A DNA stretch of 21,489 bases from Oscillospiraceae bacterium (GCA_016295615.1 JAEDKW010000012.1:1-21489), one strand, 5' to 3'; shown: positions 7,500 through 14,763, counted from the first letter of the stretch. A program made the numbers and translations. Notes: generated from the sequence alone by a model not told the origin.

Positions 7500-7859
7500 T
7501 TAGAATTCCAGGCCGCCCTCGCGGGCGCCTTCAGCCAGCTCAGCAACACGGCCGTGATACAGGTAACCGCCGCGGTCGAACACGACCGTGTCGATGCCCT
7601 TGGCCTTGGCGCGCTCGGCAACCAGCTTGCCGACAGCGCGGGCTGCAGTCTTGTTGCCGCCGTTGCCTTCGATTTCCTTGTCCAGAGAGGAGGCGCTCAC
7701 CAGCGTGTTGCCGGCAACGTCATCGATGATCTGGGCATAGATGTTCTTCTCGCTGCGGAAAACATTCAAACGGGGTCTTTCGGGAGTGCCGGAGACTTTC
7801 GCGCGGACTCTCAGATGGCGCTTTAAACGCTGCGCTTTGGTATCGGGTCTTTTAATCAT
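7500..7859 (-). CDS. rplR: 50S ribosomal protein L18
   Basis: This 119-residue protein is L18, which binds 5S rRNA and mounts it on the central protuberance with L5. The arginine-rich N-terminus (RLKRHLRVRAKVSGTPERPR) is followed by LNVFRSEKNIYAQIIDD and the C-terminal VVFDRGGYLYHGRVAELAEGAREGGLEF-type ending, which is diagnostic. Length is normal. It is 14 bp after rplF with an AGGAGG site. Confidence 0.97.
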   Translation of the reverse strand: MIKRPDTKAQRLKRHLRVRAKVSGTPERPRLNVFRSEKNIYAQIIDDVAGNTLVSASSLDKEIEGNGGNKTAARAVGKLVAERAKAKGIDTVVFDRGGYLYHGRVAELAEGAREGGLEF

Positions 7860-7873
7860 ATCGGCACACCTCC

Positions 7874-8419
7874 TTATTTCTTGGCGCCGGTCTTACCGAC
7901 CTTGCGGCGGATGACTTCATCCGTATACTTGATGCCCTTGCCCTTATAGGGTTCGGGAGGACGCTTCTCGCGGACTTCGGCAGCGAACTGACCGACCATC
8001 TGCTTGTCGCAGCCGGAAATGACGATCTGGTTGGGCTGGGGAACTTCGATCGTAATGCCGGGGATCTCGGACACTTCAACGGGGTGAGAATAACCGATGG
8101 TCAGGATGAGCTTGTTGCCCTCCTTGGCGGCACGGTAACCGACGCCGTTGATCTCGAGACTCTTCTTGTAGCCCTCGGTCACGCCGACGACCATGTTGTG
8201 CAGCAGCGCGCGGGTCAGACCGTGCAGCGCGCGGTTCTCCTTCTCGTCGTTGGGACGGGAAACGAGGAGCTCAGCGCCTTCCTGCCGGATGGTCATGCTG
8301 GGTTCGAGCTGCTGGGTCAGGGTACCCTTGGGACCCTTGACGGTGACAAGGTTGCCGTCTGCGATGGTGACTTCCACACCGGCGGGGACAGCAACGGGCA
8401 TTTTACCAATTCTACTCAT
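7874..8419 (-). CDS. rplF: 50S ribosomal protein L6
   Basis: The 181-residue product is L6, a two-domain protein near the sarcin-ricin loop. It begins MSRIGKMPVAVPAGVEVTIA and has the linker GLTRALLHNMVVGVTEGYKK. The second domain ends with REKRPPEPYKGKGIKYTDEV, the conserved 23S-binding signature (PEPYKGKGI), followed by a lysine tail. Length is normal. It is 15 bp after rpsH with an AGGAGGG site. Confidence 0.97.
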   Translation of the reverse strand: MSRIGKMPVAVPAGVEVTIADGNLVTVKGPKGTLTQQLEPSMTIRQEGAELLVSRPNDEKENRALHGLTRALLHNMVVGVTEGYKKSLEINGVGYRAAKEGNKLILTIGYSHPVEVSEIPGITIEVPQPNQIVISGCDKQMVGQFAAEVREKRPPEPYKGKGIKYTDEVIRRKVGKTGAKK

Positions 8420-8434
8420 TGTTTCATACCCTCC

Positions 8435-8830
8435 TTACCACACAAATGCCAGGACTTCGCCGCCGACATGCGCTGCGCGGGCAGCTTTGTCGGTCATGAC
8501 GCCCTTGGAGGTGGAGACGATGGCAATGCCGAGACCGCGGAGAACGCGGGGCAGTTCGTCTGCGCCGACGTAAACGCGGAGACCGGGCTTGCTGACGCGG
8601 CGCAGACCGGTGATGACCTTGTCCTTGCCGTTGTACTTGAGGGTGATGTGGATCGTACCCTGGGTACCATCGTCAACGATCTGGAAGCTCTTGATGTAGC
8701 CTTCGTCCAGCAGGATCTGAGCAATGCTCTTTTTCATGTTGGAGGCAGGAACATCAACAGTGTCGTGCTTTGCGTTGTTTGCATTGCGGATGCGGGTGAG
8801 CATATCCGCAATCGGGTCTGTGATATGCAT
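8435..8830 (-). CDS. rpsH: 30S ribosomal protein S8
   Basis: This 131-residue protein is S8, a primary binder of helix 21 of 16S rRNA in the central domain. It begins MHITDPIADMLTRIRNANNA and contains DVPASNMKKSIAQILLDEGY. It ends with the family signature LGIAIVSTSKGVMTDKAARA and GGEVLAFVW. Length is standard. In E. coli S8 represses the spc operon by binding mRNA that resembles its rRNA site. Here the gene is preceded by a 295-bp structured spacer, whereas the other spc neighbours are 12-25 bp apart. A GGAGG site precedes the ATG by about 9 nt. Confidence 0.97.
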   Translation of the reverse strand: MHITDPIADMLTRIRNANNAKHDTVDVPASNMKKSIAQILLDEGYIKSFQIVDDGTQGTIHITLKYNGKDKVITGLRRVSKPGLRVYVGADELPRVLRGLGIAIVSTSKGVMTDKAARAAHVGGEVLAFVW

Positions 8831-9125
8831 GAATGATATCCTCCTGATTTAGAGTTACGGACTGTTGTCCGTTTCGGTCGCGAGGTATCACTGCCAATTT
8901 GGAGCGTGCCTGCCGCACGCGGCAAGCGCGCGTAATTGACAGTGACCTTTCGTGATCCTTATCGCCAGAGCTCCATATCAAAAGCTCGTGGTTACGGGGT
9001 TTCTTGTTCCGAAGTCTCCTTCGGAACGGTCTTTCCGATGGATTTTGTTCTCATAACAAGGCGAAGCGACGCCGCTGTACCTTGTGTACAGCAAGGCGCT
9101 TCAACGAAGCATGAGGGCAAAAGAC
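8831..9125 (-). promoter_or_regulatory. Structured spacer between rpsN and rpsH, putative cis-regulatory RNA
   Basis: This 295-bp stretch has no credible gene and breaks an otherwise tightly packed operon. Four inverted repeats can be read directly: 8857-8862 with 8867-8872 (6 bp, 4-nt loop), just before the rpsH ribosome-binding site; 8888-8899 with 8934-8945 (11 of 12 pairs), enclosing a further 6-bp hairpin at 8904-8920; 9006-9014 with 9019-9027 (9 bp, loop GAGA in the RNA); and a composite stem over 9063-9102 with a perfect 7-bp core (9074-9080 with 9086-9092). No hairpin has a U-tract, so termination is unlikely, and no convincing promoter was seen. Possible roles are control of rpsH translation, an RNA-processing site, or a non-autonomous repeat insertion; all are inference. 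Confidence 0.6.
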
Positions 9126-9311
9126 TTAGAAGGAAGCCTTGCGAACGCCGGGGATCTGTCCCTTATACGCCAGCTCGCGGAAGCAGATACGGCAGACGCC
9201 GTAGTCGCGCAGGTAGGCGTGAGGACGGCCGCAGATCTTGCAGCGGTTGTAAGCACGGGTAGAGAACTTGGGCTCAGCCTGCTGCTTGAGAATCATAGAT
9301 TTCTTAGCCAT
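9126..9311 (-). CDS. rpsN: 30S ribosomal protein S14 type Z (zinc-binding)
   Basis: The 61-residue product is the short zinc-containing S14 of the 30S head. C24, C27, C40 and C43 (RCKICG and GVCRICFRELAY) form the zinc site, and the protein ends GQIPGVRKASF. The 61-residue length and cysteines separate it from the longer cysteine-free paralogue that some Firmicutes keep elsewhere. It is 18 bp after rplE with an AGGAGG site and is followed by the unusually long 295-bp spacer. Confidence 0.97.
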   Translation of the reverse strand: MAKKSMILKQQAEPKFSTRAYNRCKICGRPHAYLRDYGVCRICFRELAYKGQIPGVRKASF

Positions 9312-9329
9312 TTGTTCTTATCCTCCTAC

Positions 9330-9869
9330 TTAGCGTTCAAAGGGAGCGCCGACCAGGGTCAGCAGCTCGCGGGCTTCTTCGTCAGTCTTCGCGGTGGTGC
9401 AGATAACGATATCCATGCCGCGGATCTTGTCGATCTTGTCATACTCGATCTCGGGGAAGATCAGCTGTTCCTTGACGCCCAGGGCATAGTTGCCGCGGCC
9501 GTCAAAAGCGTTGGCGCTGATGCCGCGGAAGTCGCGGACACGGGGAAGCGCCACGTTGAACAGACGGTCCAGGAACTCCCACATCTTGTCGCCGCGGAGG
9601 GTGACCTTGGCGCCGATGGGCATGCCTTCACGGAGCTTGAAGTTTGCAACGGACTTCTTGGCCTTGGTAACAACAGCCTTCTGGCCGGTGATGGTGGTCA
9701 GATCCTTGACGACAGCTTCGAGGACCTTGGCGTTTTCCTTGGCCTCGCCGCAGCCGACGTTCACGACGACCTTGTCGATTCTGGGGATCTGCATGGTGGA
9801 CTTGTAGCCGAACTTCTTAAAGAGAGCGGGCGCCACTTCTGCCTTATACTGTTCTTTCAGTCTTGCCAT
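9330..9869 (-). CDS. rplE: 50S ribosomal protein L5
   Basis: This 179-residue protein is L5, which carries 5S rRNA and contacts the P-site tRNA and S13. The start MARLKEQYKAEVAPALFKKF aligns with the family, and an AAGGAGAG site lies just upstream. An upstream in-frame extension to 10064 would run back over most of rplX and is rejected. Further landmarks are IPRIDKVVVNVGCGEAKENA, the RGDKMWEFLDRLFNVALPRVRDFRG-type loop and the C-terminal KIRGMDIVICTTAKTDEEAR. Length is exactly normal. It is 19 bp after rplX. Confidence 0.97.
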   Translation of the reverse strand: MARLKEQYKAEVAPALFKKFGYKSTMQIPRIDKVVVNVGCGEAKENAKVLEAVVKDLTTITGQKAVVTKAKKSVANFKLREGMPIGAKVTLRGDKMWEFLDRLFNVALPRVRDFRGISANAFDGRGNYALGVKEQLIFPEIEYDKIDKIRGMDIVICTTAKTDEEARELLTLVGAPFER

Positions 9870-9888
9870 TGTGTACGTCTCTCCTTTC

Positions 9889-10200
9889 TTACAGCTCAGC
9901 GCCGCAGTGCTTGCACACGCGGGACTTCTTGCCATCTGCGATCTTGTGCGCAACACGGGTGCCCTTGCCGCACTTCGGGCAGACGACCTGCACCTTGGAC
10001 GCGTACAGAGCAGCCTCACGCTGCACGATGCCGCCGGTCTCGCCCTGCTTGCGGGGCTTGACATGGCAGGTCACCATATTGATGCCTTCCACGACGACCT
10101 TGGACTCGCTGGGAACGGTGCCGAGCACCTTGCCCTGCTTGCCCTTGTCCTTGCCGGACAGGACGATAACGGTATCGCCCTTTTTCACATTCATAGCCAT
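9889..10200 (-). CDS. rplX: 50S ribosomal protein L24 with C-terminal zinc ribbon
   Basis: The 103-residue product is L24, an assembly initiator that binds the 5' domain of 23S rRNA near the exit tunnel. The KOW motif is at about residues 6-32 (KKGDTVIVLSGKDKGKQGKV). The C-terminal region has two CxxC knuckles (C74, C77, C96, C99; CPKCGKGTRV and RVCKHCGAEL), which should bind zinc; B. subtilis L24 lacks these cysteines. The first ATG is preferred because GGAGG (10210-10214) is 9 nt away, against 15 nt for the ATG two codons later. It is 14 bp after rplN. Confidence 0.96.
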   Translation of the reverse strand: MAMNVKKGDTVIVLSGKDKGKQGKVLGTVPSESKVVVEGINMVTCHVKPRKQGETGGIVQREAALYASKVQVVCPKCGKGTRVAHKIADGKKSRVCKHCGAEL

Positions 10201-10214
10201 TCTTCAAGCCCTCC

Positions 10215-10583
10215 TTAGACAACTTCGGGAGCGAGAGACAGGATCTTAAGATAGTCCTTGTCACGCAGCTCACGTGCGACGGGCCCAAAGATACGGGTGC
10301 CGCTGGGGTTCTTGTCGTCCTTGATGAGGACAGCCGCATTCTCGTCGAAGCGGACGTAGGTGCCGTCTTCACGACGGACGCCCTTAGCGGTGCGGACGAT
10401 AACAGCCTTGACGACCTCGCCCTTCTTGACCTGACCGCCCGGAGCAGCCTTACGCACGGAGGCAACGATGGTATCGCCAATGTTGCCGTACTTGCGACCG
10501 GAACCGCCCAGAACGCGGATGCACTTGATTTCCTTGGCACCGGTGTTATCGGCAACCTTCAGGAAAGTTTCTTGCTGAATCAT
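10215..10583 (-). CDS. rplN: 50S ribosomal protein L14
   Basis: This 122-residue protein is L14, which lies at the subunit interface and is the docking site of the ribosome-silencing factor RsfS. It starts MIQQETFLKVADNTGAKEIK and has RVLGGSGRKYGNIGDTIVAS, KGVRREDGTYVRFDENAAVL and the ending FGPVARELRDKDYLKILSLA. Length is exactly the family norm. It is 14 bp after rpsQ with an AGGAGG site. Confidence 0.98.
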   Translation of the reverse strand: MIQQETFLKVADNTGAKEIKCIRVLGGSGRKYGNIGDTIVASVRKAAPGGQVKKGEVVKAVIVRTAKGVRREDGTYVRFDENAAVLIKDDKNPSGTRIFGPVARELRDKDYLKILSLAPEVV

Positions 10584-10597
10584 TTTCCGGTACCTCC

Positions 10598-10861
10598 TTA
10601 CTTAGCCTTTTCGACGATTTCGACCACGCGCCAGCGCTTATCCTTGCTGAGGGGGCGGGTCTCCATCACCTTGACGGTATCGCCGATACCGCATTCATTG
10701 TTTTCATCGTGGGCCTTGAGCTTATAGGTGCGGCCGACGATCTTCTTGTACAGCGGGTGAGCAACGCGGTCGGAAATCGCGACGACGACGGTCTTATCCA
10801 TCTTGTCGGAGATAACCTTACCAACGCGGACCTTACGGGAGGAAATTCTCTTCTCTTCCAT
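10598..10861 (-). CDS. rpsQ: 30S ribosomal protein S17
   Basis: The 87-residue product is S17, an OB-fold protein of the small-subunit body. From MEEKRISSRKVRVGKVISDK it runs through MDKTVVVAISDRVAHPLYKK to the conserved GDTVKVMETRPLSKDKRWR. The start at 10861 is favoured over an in-frame codon seven residues upstream: a GGAGG site at 10871-10875 is 9 nt away, and the longer form would overlap the end of rpmC. The rpmC stop is only 1 nt upstream, so the two are likely coupled. Confidence 0.96.
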   Translation of the reverse strand: MEEKRISSRKVRVGKVISDKMDKTVVVAISDRVAHPLYKKIVGRTYKLKAHDENNECGIGDTVKVMETRPLSKDKRWRVVEIVEKAK

Positions 10862-10862
10862 C

Positions 10863-11054
10863 TTACTTCTCCTCCTTTTCACGGATCATGGTTTTGACTC
10901 TGGCAATATCACGCTTGGTCTCAACGAGCTTCTGCGGGTTATCGAGCTGATTGGTTGCGTGCTGCATGCGCAGGAGAAACAGATCCTTCTTGAGAGCGTC
11001 GAGCTTGGTGTTGAGCTCTGCAACGCTCATTGCACGTACTTCACTTGCCTTCAT
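10863..11054 (-). CDS. rpmC: 50S ribosomal protein L29
   Basis: This 63-residue two-helix protein is L29, near the exit tunnel where it helps form the docking site for nascent-chain factors. It reads MKASEVRAMSVAELNTKLDA then KKDLFLLRMQHATNQLDNPQ, the family signature, and ends IREKEEK. The ATG at 11054 matches the conserved MKA start and sits 1 nt after the rplP stop. An in-frame GTG at 11063 would add three residues and overlap rplP, so it is less likely. AGGTGA upstream serves as ribosome-binding site. Confidence 0.94.
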   Translation of the reverse strand: MKASEVRAMSVAELNTKLDALKKDLFLLRMQHATNQLDNPQKLVETKRDIARVKTMIREKEEK

Positions 11055-11055
11055 C

Positions 11056-11487
11056 TCATTCACCTACTTCCTGGGTCTCGACCTCGCGCTTGACGATCTT
11101 GGTCTTGATAGGCAGCTTGTGGCTGGCAAGACGCAGAGCTTCGCGAGCGGTCTCTTCGGGGACGCCGGCGATCTCGAACATGATACGACCGGGCTTAACA
11201 ACTGCCACCCAATATTCAGGGGAGCCTTTACCGGAACCCATACGGGTCTCAGCCGGCTTCTGAGTAACGGGCTTATCGGGGAAGATCTTGATCCAGACCT
11301 GACCGCCGCGCTTGGTGTAGCGCGTCATGGCGATACGGGCTGCTTCGATCTGATTGCTGGTGATCCATGCGGGCTCAACGGCCTGAAGACCGTATTCACC
11401 GTAGGAAATGGTGTTGCCGCGCGTTGCCTTACCGGTGAGGCGGCCACGCTGCACTCTGCGGTATTTTACTCTCTTGGGCAGAAGCAT
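11056..11487 (-). CDS. rplP: 50S ribosomal protein L16
   Basis: The 143-residue product is L16, which binds near the A-site tRNA elbow and the peptidyl-transferase region. It begins MLLPKRVKYRRVQRGRLTGK, with EYGLQAVEPAWITSNQIEAA, RGGQVWIKIFPDKPVTQKPA and GSGKGSPEYWVAVVKPGR as diagnostic stretches. Length is normal. Its ATG shares one base with the rpsC stop codon (TAATG), and 1 nt separates its stop from rpmC, so rpsC-rplP-rpmC-rpsQ form a translationally coupled run. Confidence 0.97.
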   Translation of the reverse strand: MLLPKRVKYRRVQRGRLTGKATRGNTISYGEYGLQAVEPAWITSNQIEAARIAMTRYTKRGGQVWIKIFPDKPVTQKPAETRMGSGKGSPEYWVAVVKPGRIMFEIAGVPEETAREALRLASHKLPIKTKIVKREVETQEVGE

Positions 11488-12326
11488 TACTGTGCGCCTC
11501 CTTCCTTGTTTTCAGCGGGTTTGCGGAAACCGCCCTGGGGACGATTGCCGCCGCGGTTGAAGCCGCCTTCGCGGCGCTGACCGTTGCCCTGACCGTCACG
11601 GCGGGGACGGCGGTCGCCGTCGCGGCGGGGACGACGCTCACGACGCTCTTCGTACGGCTTGGTGGTGTCCAGGGTACGAGGCGTGGTGCGCAGGGTCTGG
11701 GTGAGGACTTCGCCCTTGTAGATCCAAACCTTGACGCCGATGCGGCCGAAGGTGGTCGCAGCCTCGGCAAAGCCGTATTCGATGTCGGCGCGGATGGTCT
11801 GCAGGGGGATGGTGCCCTCATGATAGTGCTCGGTGCCGGCAATTTCGCGGCCGCCGAGACGGCCGTTGCAGCAGCACTTGATGCCCTTGGCGCCGGCGCG
11901 CATGGCGCGACCCATGGCGTTCTTCATCGCACGGCGGTGAGAGATACGCTTTTCGAGCTGCTGGGCAATGTTCTCAGCGACGAGCTGAGCGTCCATATCA
12001 GGGGAACGGACCTCAACGATGTTGAGCTTGACGGTCTTGCCGATGAGGGCAGCGACCTGAGCGCGGAGCTTTTCGACCTCGGCGCCATCCTTGCCGATGA
12101 CCATACCGGGGCGTGCGCAGTGAACGAACAGGGTAACAACGTCGTTGCTGCGCTCGATTTCGATCTTGGGAACGCCGGCGCCGTAGAGGGCCTTCTTGAC
12201 GAACTTGCGGATCTTGTTGTCTTCGACGATCAGATCGCCGACTTTTTCATCTCTGGCATACCAACGGGAGTCCCAGTCTTTGATGACGCCTACGCGCATG
12301 CCGTGGGGATTAACTTTCTGTCCCAT
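11487..12326 (-). CDS. rpsC: 30S ribosomal protein S3 with Arg/Gly-rich C-terminal tail
   Basis: This 279-residue protein is S3, which lines the mRNA entry channel and has helicase activity together with S4. It starts MGQKVNPHGMRVGVIKDWDS. The type II KH domain has RPGMVIGKDGAEVEKLRAQ with the GKDG loop (about residues 70-105), and the C-terminal domain has AMRAGAKGIKCCCNGRLGG and the ADIEYGFAEAATTFGRIGVK-type block. The body ends near residue 219, as B. subtilis S3 does (218 residues). About 60 extra residues follow, rich in Arg, Gly, Asn and Gln, with a repeat RRPRRDG at 231-237 and 239-245 and GGF motifs. The frame is intact, so this is a real extension and not a frameshift. Confidence 0.97.
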   Translation of the reverse strand: MGQKVNPHGMRVGVIKDWDSRWYARDEKVGDLIVEDNKIRKFVKKALYGAGVPKIEIERSNDVVTLFVHCARPGMVIGKDGAEVEKLRAQVAALIGKTVKLNIVEVRSPDMDAQLVAENIAQQLEKRISHRRAMKNAMGRAMRAGAKGIKCCCNGRLGGREIAGTEHYHEGTIPLQTIRADIEYGFAEAATTFGRIGVKVWIYKGEVLTQTLRTTPRTLDTTKPYEERRERRPRRDGDRRPRRDGQGNGQRREGGFNRGGNRPQGGFRKPAENKEGGAQ

Positions 12327-12344
12327 AAAACTGTCTCCTCCCTT

Positions 12345-12680
12345 TTAGTCTTTCTCCGCGACGGCGAGCGTCACATGAGAAGTTCTTTTGTTGATGCGAT
12401 AGCCTCTGCCCTTGGAGGCGGGGATCATGCGCTTGAGGATGGGACCGCCGGTGGCATACACTTCGGAGACGTACAGCTTGGAGGTGTCCATGCTGAAGTT
12501 GTTCTCGGCGTTTGCAACGGCGCTCTTGAGGAGCTTGACCAGGGGCTCGGATGCGGCCTTGGGGGTCTGCATCAGAATGGCCATGGCGGTGTTGATGTCC
12601 TTACCGCGGATCAGGTCGCAGACGATCTGCACCTTGCGGGGAGAGATGCGGACATATCTCAGATAAGCTTTAGCTTCCAT
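12345..12680 (-). CDS. rplV: 50S ribosomal protein L22
   Basis: The 111-residue product is L22, whose beta-hairpin reaches the exit-tunnel constriction. It has MEAKAYLRYVRISPRKVQIV then LIRGKDINTAMAILMQTPKA and the C-terminal hairpin GPILKRMIPASKGRGYRINK followed by RTSHVTLAVAEKD. The ATG at 12680 is chosen because the GGAGG site is 9 nt away. The in-frame ATG three codons upstream directly touches that GGAGG and could not use it. The spacing to rpsS is 14 bp. Confidence 0.96.
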   Translation of the reverse strand: MEAKAYLRYVRISPRKVQIVCDLIRGKDINTAMAILMQTPKAASEPLVKLLKSAVANAENNFSMDTSKLYVSEVYATGGPILKRMIPASKGRGYRINKRTSHVTLAVAEKD

Positions 12681-12694
12681 ATTCTGCATCCTCC

Positions 12695-12958
12695 TTAACC
12701 CTTCTTCGCGTGACCGCGGAACGTGCGGGTGGGCGCGAACTCGCCCAGCTTGTGACCGACCATGTCTTCCTGAATATAGACGGGAACGTGCTTGCGTCCG
12801 TCATGAACGGCGATCGTGTGACCGACGAAGGAGGGGAAGATGGTGGAGCTGCGGCTCCAGGTCTTGAGAACCTTCTTCTCACCGGTCTTGTTCAATTCTT
12901 CGACTCGTTTGTAGAGTTCAGGGGCAACAAACGGGCCTTTTTTAATGCTTCTGCTCAT
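12695..12958 (-). CDS. rpsS: 30S ribosomal protein S19
   Basis: This 87-residue protein is S19 of the 30S head, forming a complex with S13. It begins MSRSIKKGPFVAPELYKRVE and has the signature KTWSRSSTIFPSFVGHTIAV plus GHKLGEFAPTRTFRGHAKKG at the C-terminus. It differs little from the family consensus. It lies 15 bp after rplB with a GGAGG site. Confidence 0.97.
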   Translation of the reverse strand: MSRSIKKGPFVAPELYKRVEELNKTGEKKVLKTWSRSSTIFPSFVGHTIAVHDGRKHVPVYIQEDMVGHKLGEFAPTRTFRGHAKKG

Positions 12959-12973
12959 TTTTACATTGCCTCC

Positions 12974-13810
12974 TTACTTATCATTACGACGCTTGACGAT
13001 GAACTTGTTCGTCGGGTTCTTCTTGGCGCGGGTCTTGTAACCCATAGCGGGCTTGCCCCAGGGCGTCACAGGACCGGGACGACCGACAGGGGACTTGCCT
13101 TCGCCGCCGCCGTGGGGGTGGTCGCAGGGGTTCATGACGCTGCCGCGGACGGTGGGACGGACGCCCATATGGCGCTTACGACCGGCCTTACCGATCTGAA
13201 CGTTCTCATGGTCGAGGTTGCCGACCTGACCGATTACCGCCTTGCAGTTCGTGCGGACAATGCGGACTTCGCCGGAGGGCATACGGATCTGAGCGTCGCT
13301 GCCGTCCTTGGCCATCAGCTGAGCGGCGGCACCGGCGGAACGGACGAGCTGAGCGCCCTTGCCGGGATGCATCTCAATGTTGTGGATGACGGTACCAACG
13401 GGGATGTTGGCGATAGGCAGGCAGTTGCCGGGCTTGATGTCGGCTTCGGCGGAAGAGATGATCTTGTCGCCGGCGGTGAGACCGACAGGCGCGATGATGT
13501 AGCGCTTTTCGCCGTCTTCATACTCGACGAGAGCGATGAATGCGCTGCGGTTGGGATCGTACTCAAGGCGCAGGACGGTTGCGAACATATCCATCTTGTC
13601 GCGCTTGAAGTCGATGATGCGGTACTTCTGCTTGTTGCCGCCGCCGTGATGGCGGACGGTGATGCGGCCGTAGCTGTTGCGGCCGGCATGCTTCTTCAAC
13701 GGCTCGAGCAGGCTGCGCTCGGGCTTAGCCTTCTTGTCGACTCCCTCGAAGGCGGACACGGTCATGTGACGGCGAGAGGGGGTCGTGGGCTTATAGGTCT
13801 TAATAGCCAT
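12974..13810 (-). CDS. rplB: 50S ribosomal protein L2
   Basis: The 278-residue product is L2, a large conserved protein required for subunit association and peptidyl transfer. It starts MAIKTYKPTTPSRRHMTVSA and has GRNSYGRITVRHHGGGNKQK, the OB-fold region and an SH3-like domain. The C-terminal signature is MNPCDHPHGGGEGKSPVGRP, followed by GPVTPWGKPAMGYKTRAKK. The histidine of HPHGGGEG is the residue discussed for the peptidyl-transferase role. Length is normal. It is 14 bp after rplW with a GGAGG site. Confidence 0.98.
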   Translation of the reverse strand: MAIKTYKPTTPSRRHMTVSAFEGVDKKAKPERSLLEPLKKHAGRNSYGRITVRHHGGGNKQKYRIIDFKRDKMDMFATVLRLEYDPNRSAFIALVEYEDGEKRYIIAPVGLTAGDKIISSAEADIKPGNCLPIANIPVGTVIHNIEMHPGKGAQLVRSAGAAAQLMAKDGSDAQIRMPSGEVRIVRTNCKAVIGQVGNLDHENVQIGKAGRKRHMGVRPTVRGSVMNPCDHPHGGGEGKSPVGRPGPVTPWGKPAMGYKTRAKKNPTNKFIVKRRNDK

Positions 13811-13824
13811 TTGTCATTTCCTCC

Positions 13825-14121
13825 TTACACCATGCCCTCGAACAACTCGATGGTCTTGGAATCTTCAGTGAGCTGGACATAAGCCTTCTTCCAGCTGCGG
13901 GTCTTGCCCATGCGGCCGGCGCCGAGGCGCTTGTGCTTGCCGCTGACATTGATCGTGTTGACCTTGGCGACCTTGACGCCGAAGGCGGTTTCAACAGCGT
14001 TCTTGATCTCGATCTTGCCGGCGTCCCTGGCGACTTCAAAGACGTACTTCTTGTCGGCAACAGAGGCCATGGAACGTTCGGTGATGATGGGACGAATAAT
14101 GATGTCGTAAACGTTAGCCAT
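13825..14121 (-). CDS. rplW: 50S ribosomal protein L23
   Basis: This 98-residue protein is L23 at the exit tunnel, the main docking site for trigger factor and SRP. It has VYDIIIRPIITERSMASVAD, YVFEVARDAGKIEIKNAVET then FGVKVAKVNTINVSGKHKR and GRTRSW-like GKTRSWKKAYVQL. Length is normal. Its ATG shares one base with the rplD stop codon (TAATG), implying translational coupling to L4. Confidence 0.97.
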   Translation of the reverse strand: MANVYDIIIRPIITERSMASVADKKYVFEVARDAGKIEIKNAVETAFGVKVAKVNTINVSGKHKRLGAGRMGKTRSWKKAYVQLTEDSKTIELFEGMV

Positions 14122-14744
14122 TATGCGAACACCTCCTCGATGACTGCGAGGGCTTCCTTGTCGATGACGAGGTTCTTGGCGTTGAGCAGGTCGTAGACGT
14201 TGATGAGTCTGGCAGGCGCGGTGATAACACCGGGGATGTTGCGGGCGCTCCTGACAACGGTCTCATTCACTTCGGGAGTGATGACGGCGACCTTGCCGGC
14301 AGCCTTGACGGCGTCGAGGAAGTTGCGGAAGTCCTTGGTCTTGATCGCGTCAAGCGCGATCTTGTCAACGACAATGATCTCGCCCTGTGCCGCCTTGGCG
14401 GACAGCACGGACTTGAGCGCCAGACGCTTGACCTTCTTATTGAGCACATAGCTGTAGCTGCGGGGCTTGGGTGCAAACGCGATGCCGCCGTGCGTCCACT
14501 GGGGCGCGCGGGTGCTGCCCTGACGGGCACGACCGGTGCCCTTCTGACGCCAGGGCTTCTTGCCGCCGCCGGAAACCTCAGCGCGGGTCAGAGCGCTCTG
14601 GGTACCCTGACGGCAATTCGCCAGGTGATTCTTGACGACTTCATGGACGACGCTCATGTTCGGCTCAATCCCGAAGATCGCGTCATTGAGTTCAACGCTG
14701 CCGACTTCTGCGCCGGTCATGCTGACAACTTTGATCGTAGACAT
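14121..14744 (-). CDS. rplD: 50S ribosomal protein L4
   Basis: The 207-residue product is L4, an assembly protein whose loop lines the tunnel constriction. It begins MSTIKVVSMTGAEVGSVELN. The tunnel loop shows TQSALTRAEVSGGGKKPWRQ then KGTGRARQGSTRAPQWTHGG, and the C-terminus has the VYDLLNAKNLVIDKEAL block. Length is normal. In E. coli L4 represses the S10 operon through its leader; B. subtilis L4 is not known to do so. Whether it acts on the structured S10 leader here is open. It is 19 bp after rplC. Confidence 0.97.
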   Translation of the reverse strand: MSTIKVVSMTGAEVGSVELNDAIFGIEPNMSVVHEVVKNHLANCRQGTQSALTRAEVSGGGKKPWRQKGTGRARQGSTRAPQWTHGGIAFAPKPRSYSYVLNKKVKRLALKSVLSAKAAQGEIIVVDKIALDAIKTKDFRNFLDAVKAAGKVAVITPEVNETVVRSARNIPGVITAPARLINVYDLLNAKNLVIDKEALAVIEEVFA

Positions 14745-14763
14745 TTCTCAAGCACTCCTTTCC

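Noticed and set aside
8754..8981. A 75-codon minus-strand frame covering part of the rpsN-rpsH spacer
   Set aside because: It overlaps the start of rpsH in another frame, has no good ribosome-binding site, and its first part is made of the inverted repeats. The spacer is better read as RNA structure.
8936..9262. A 108-codon plus-strand frame across the same spacer and rpsN
   Set aside because: Half of it is antisense to rpsN; arginine-rich shadow composition and no upstream ribosome-binding site.
12710..13882. A 390-codon plus-strand frame over rpsS and rplB
   Set aside because: It is antisense to two unmistakable ribosomal genes and no independent start signals were seen.
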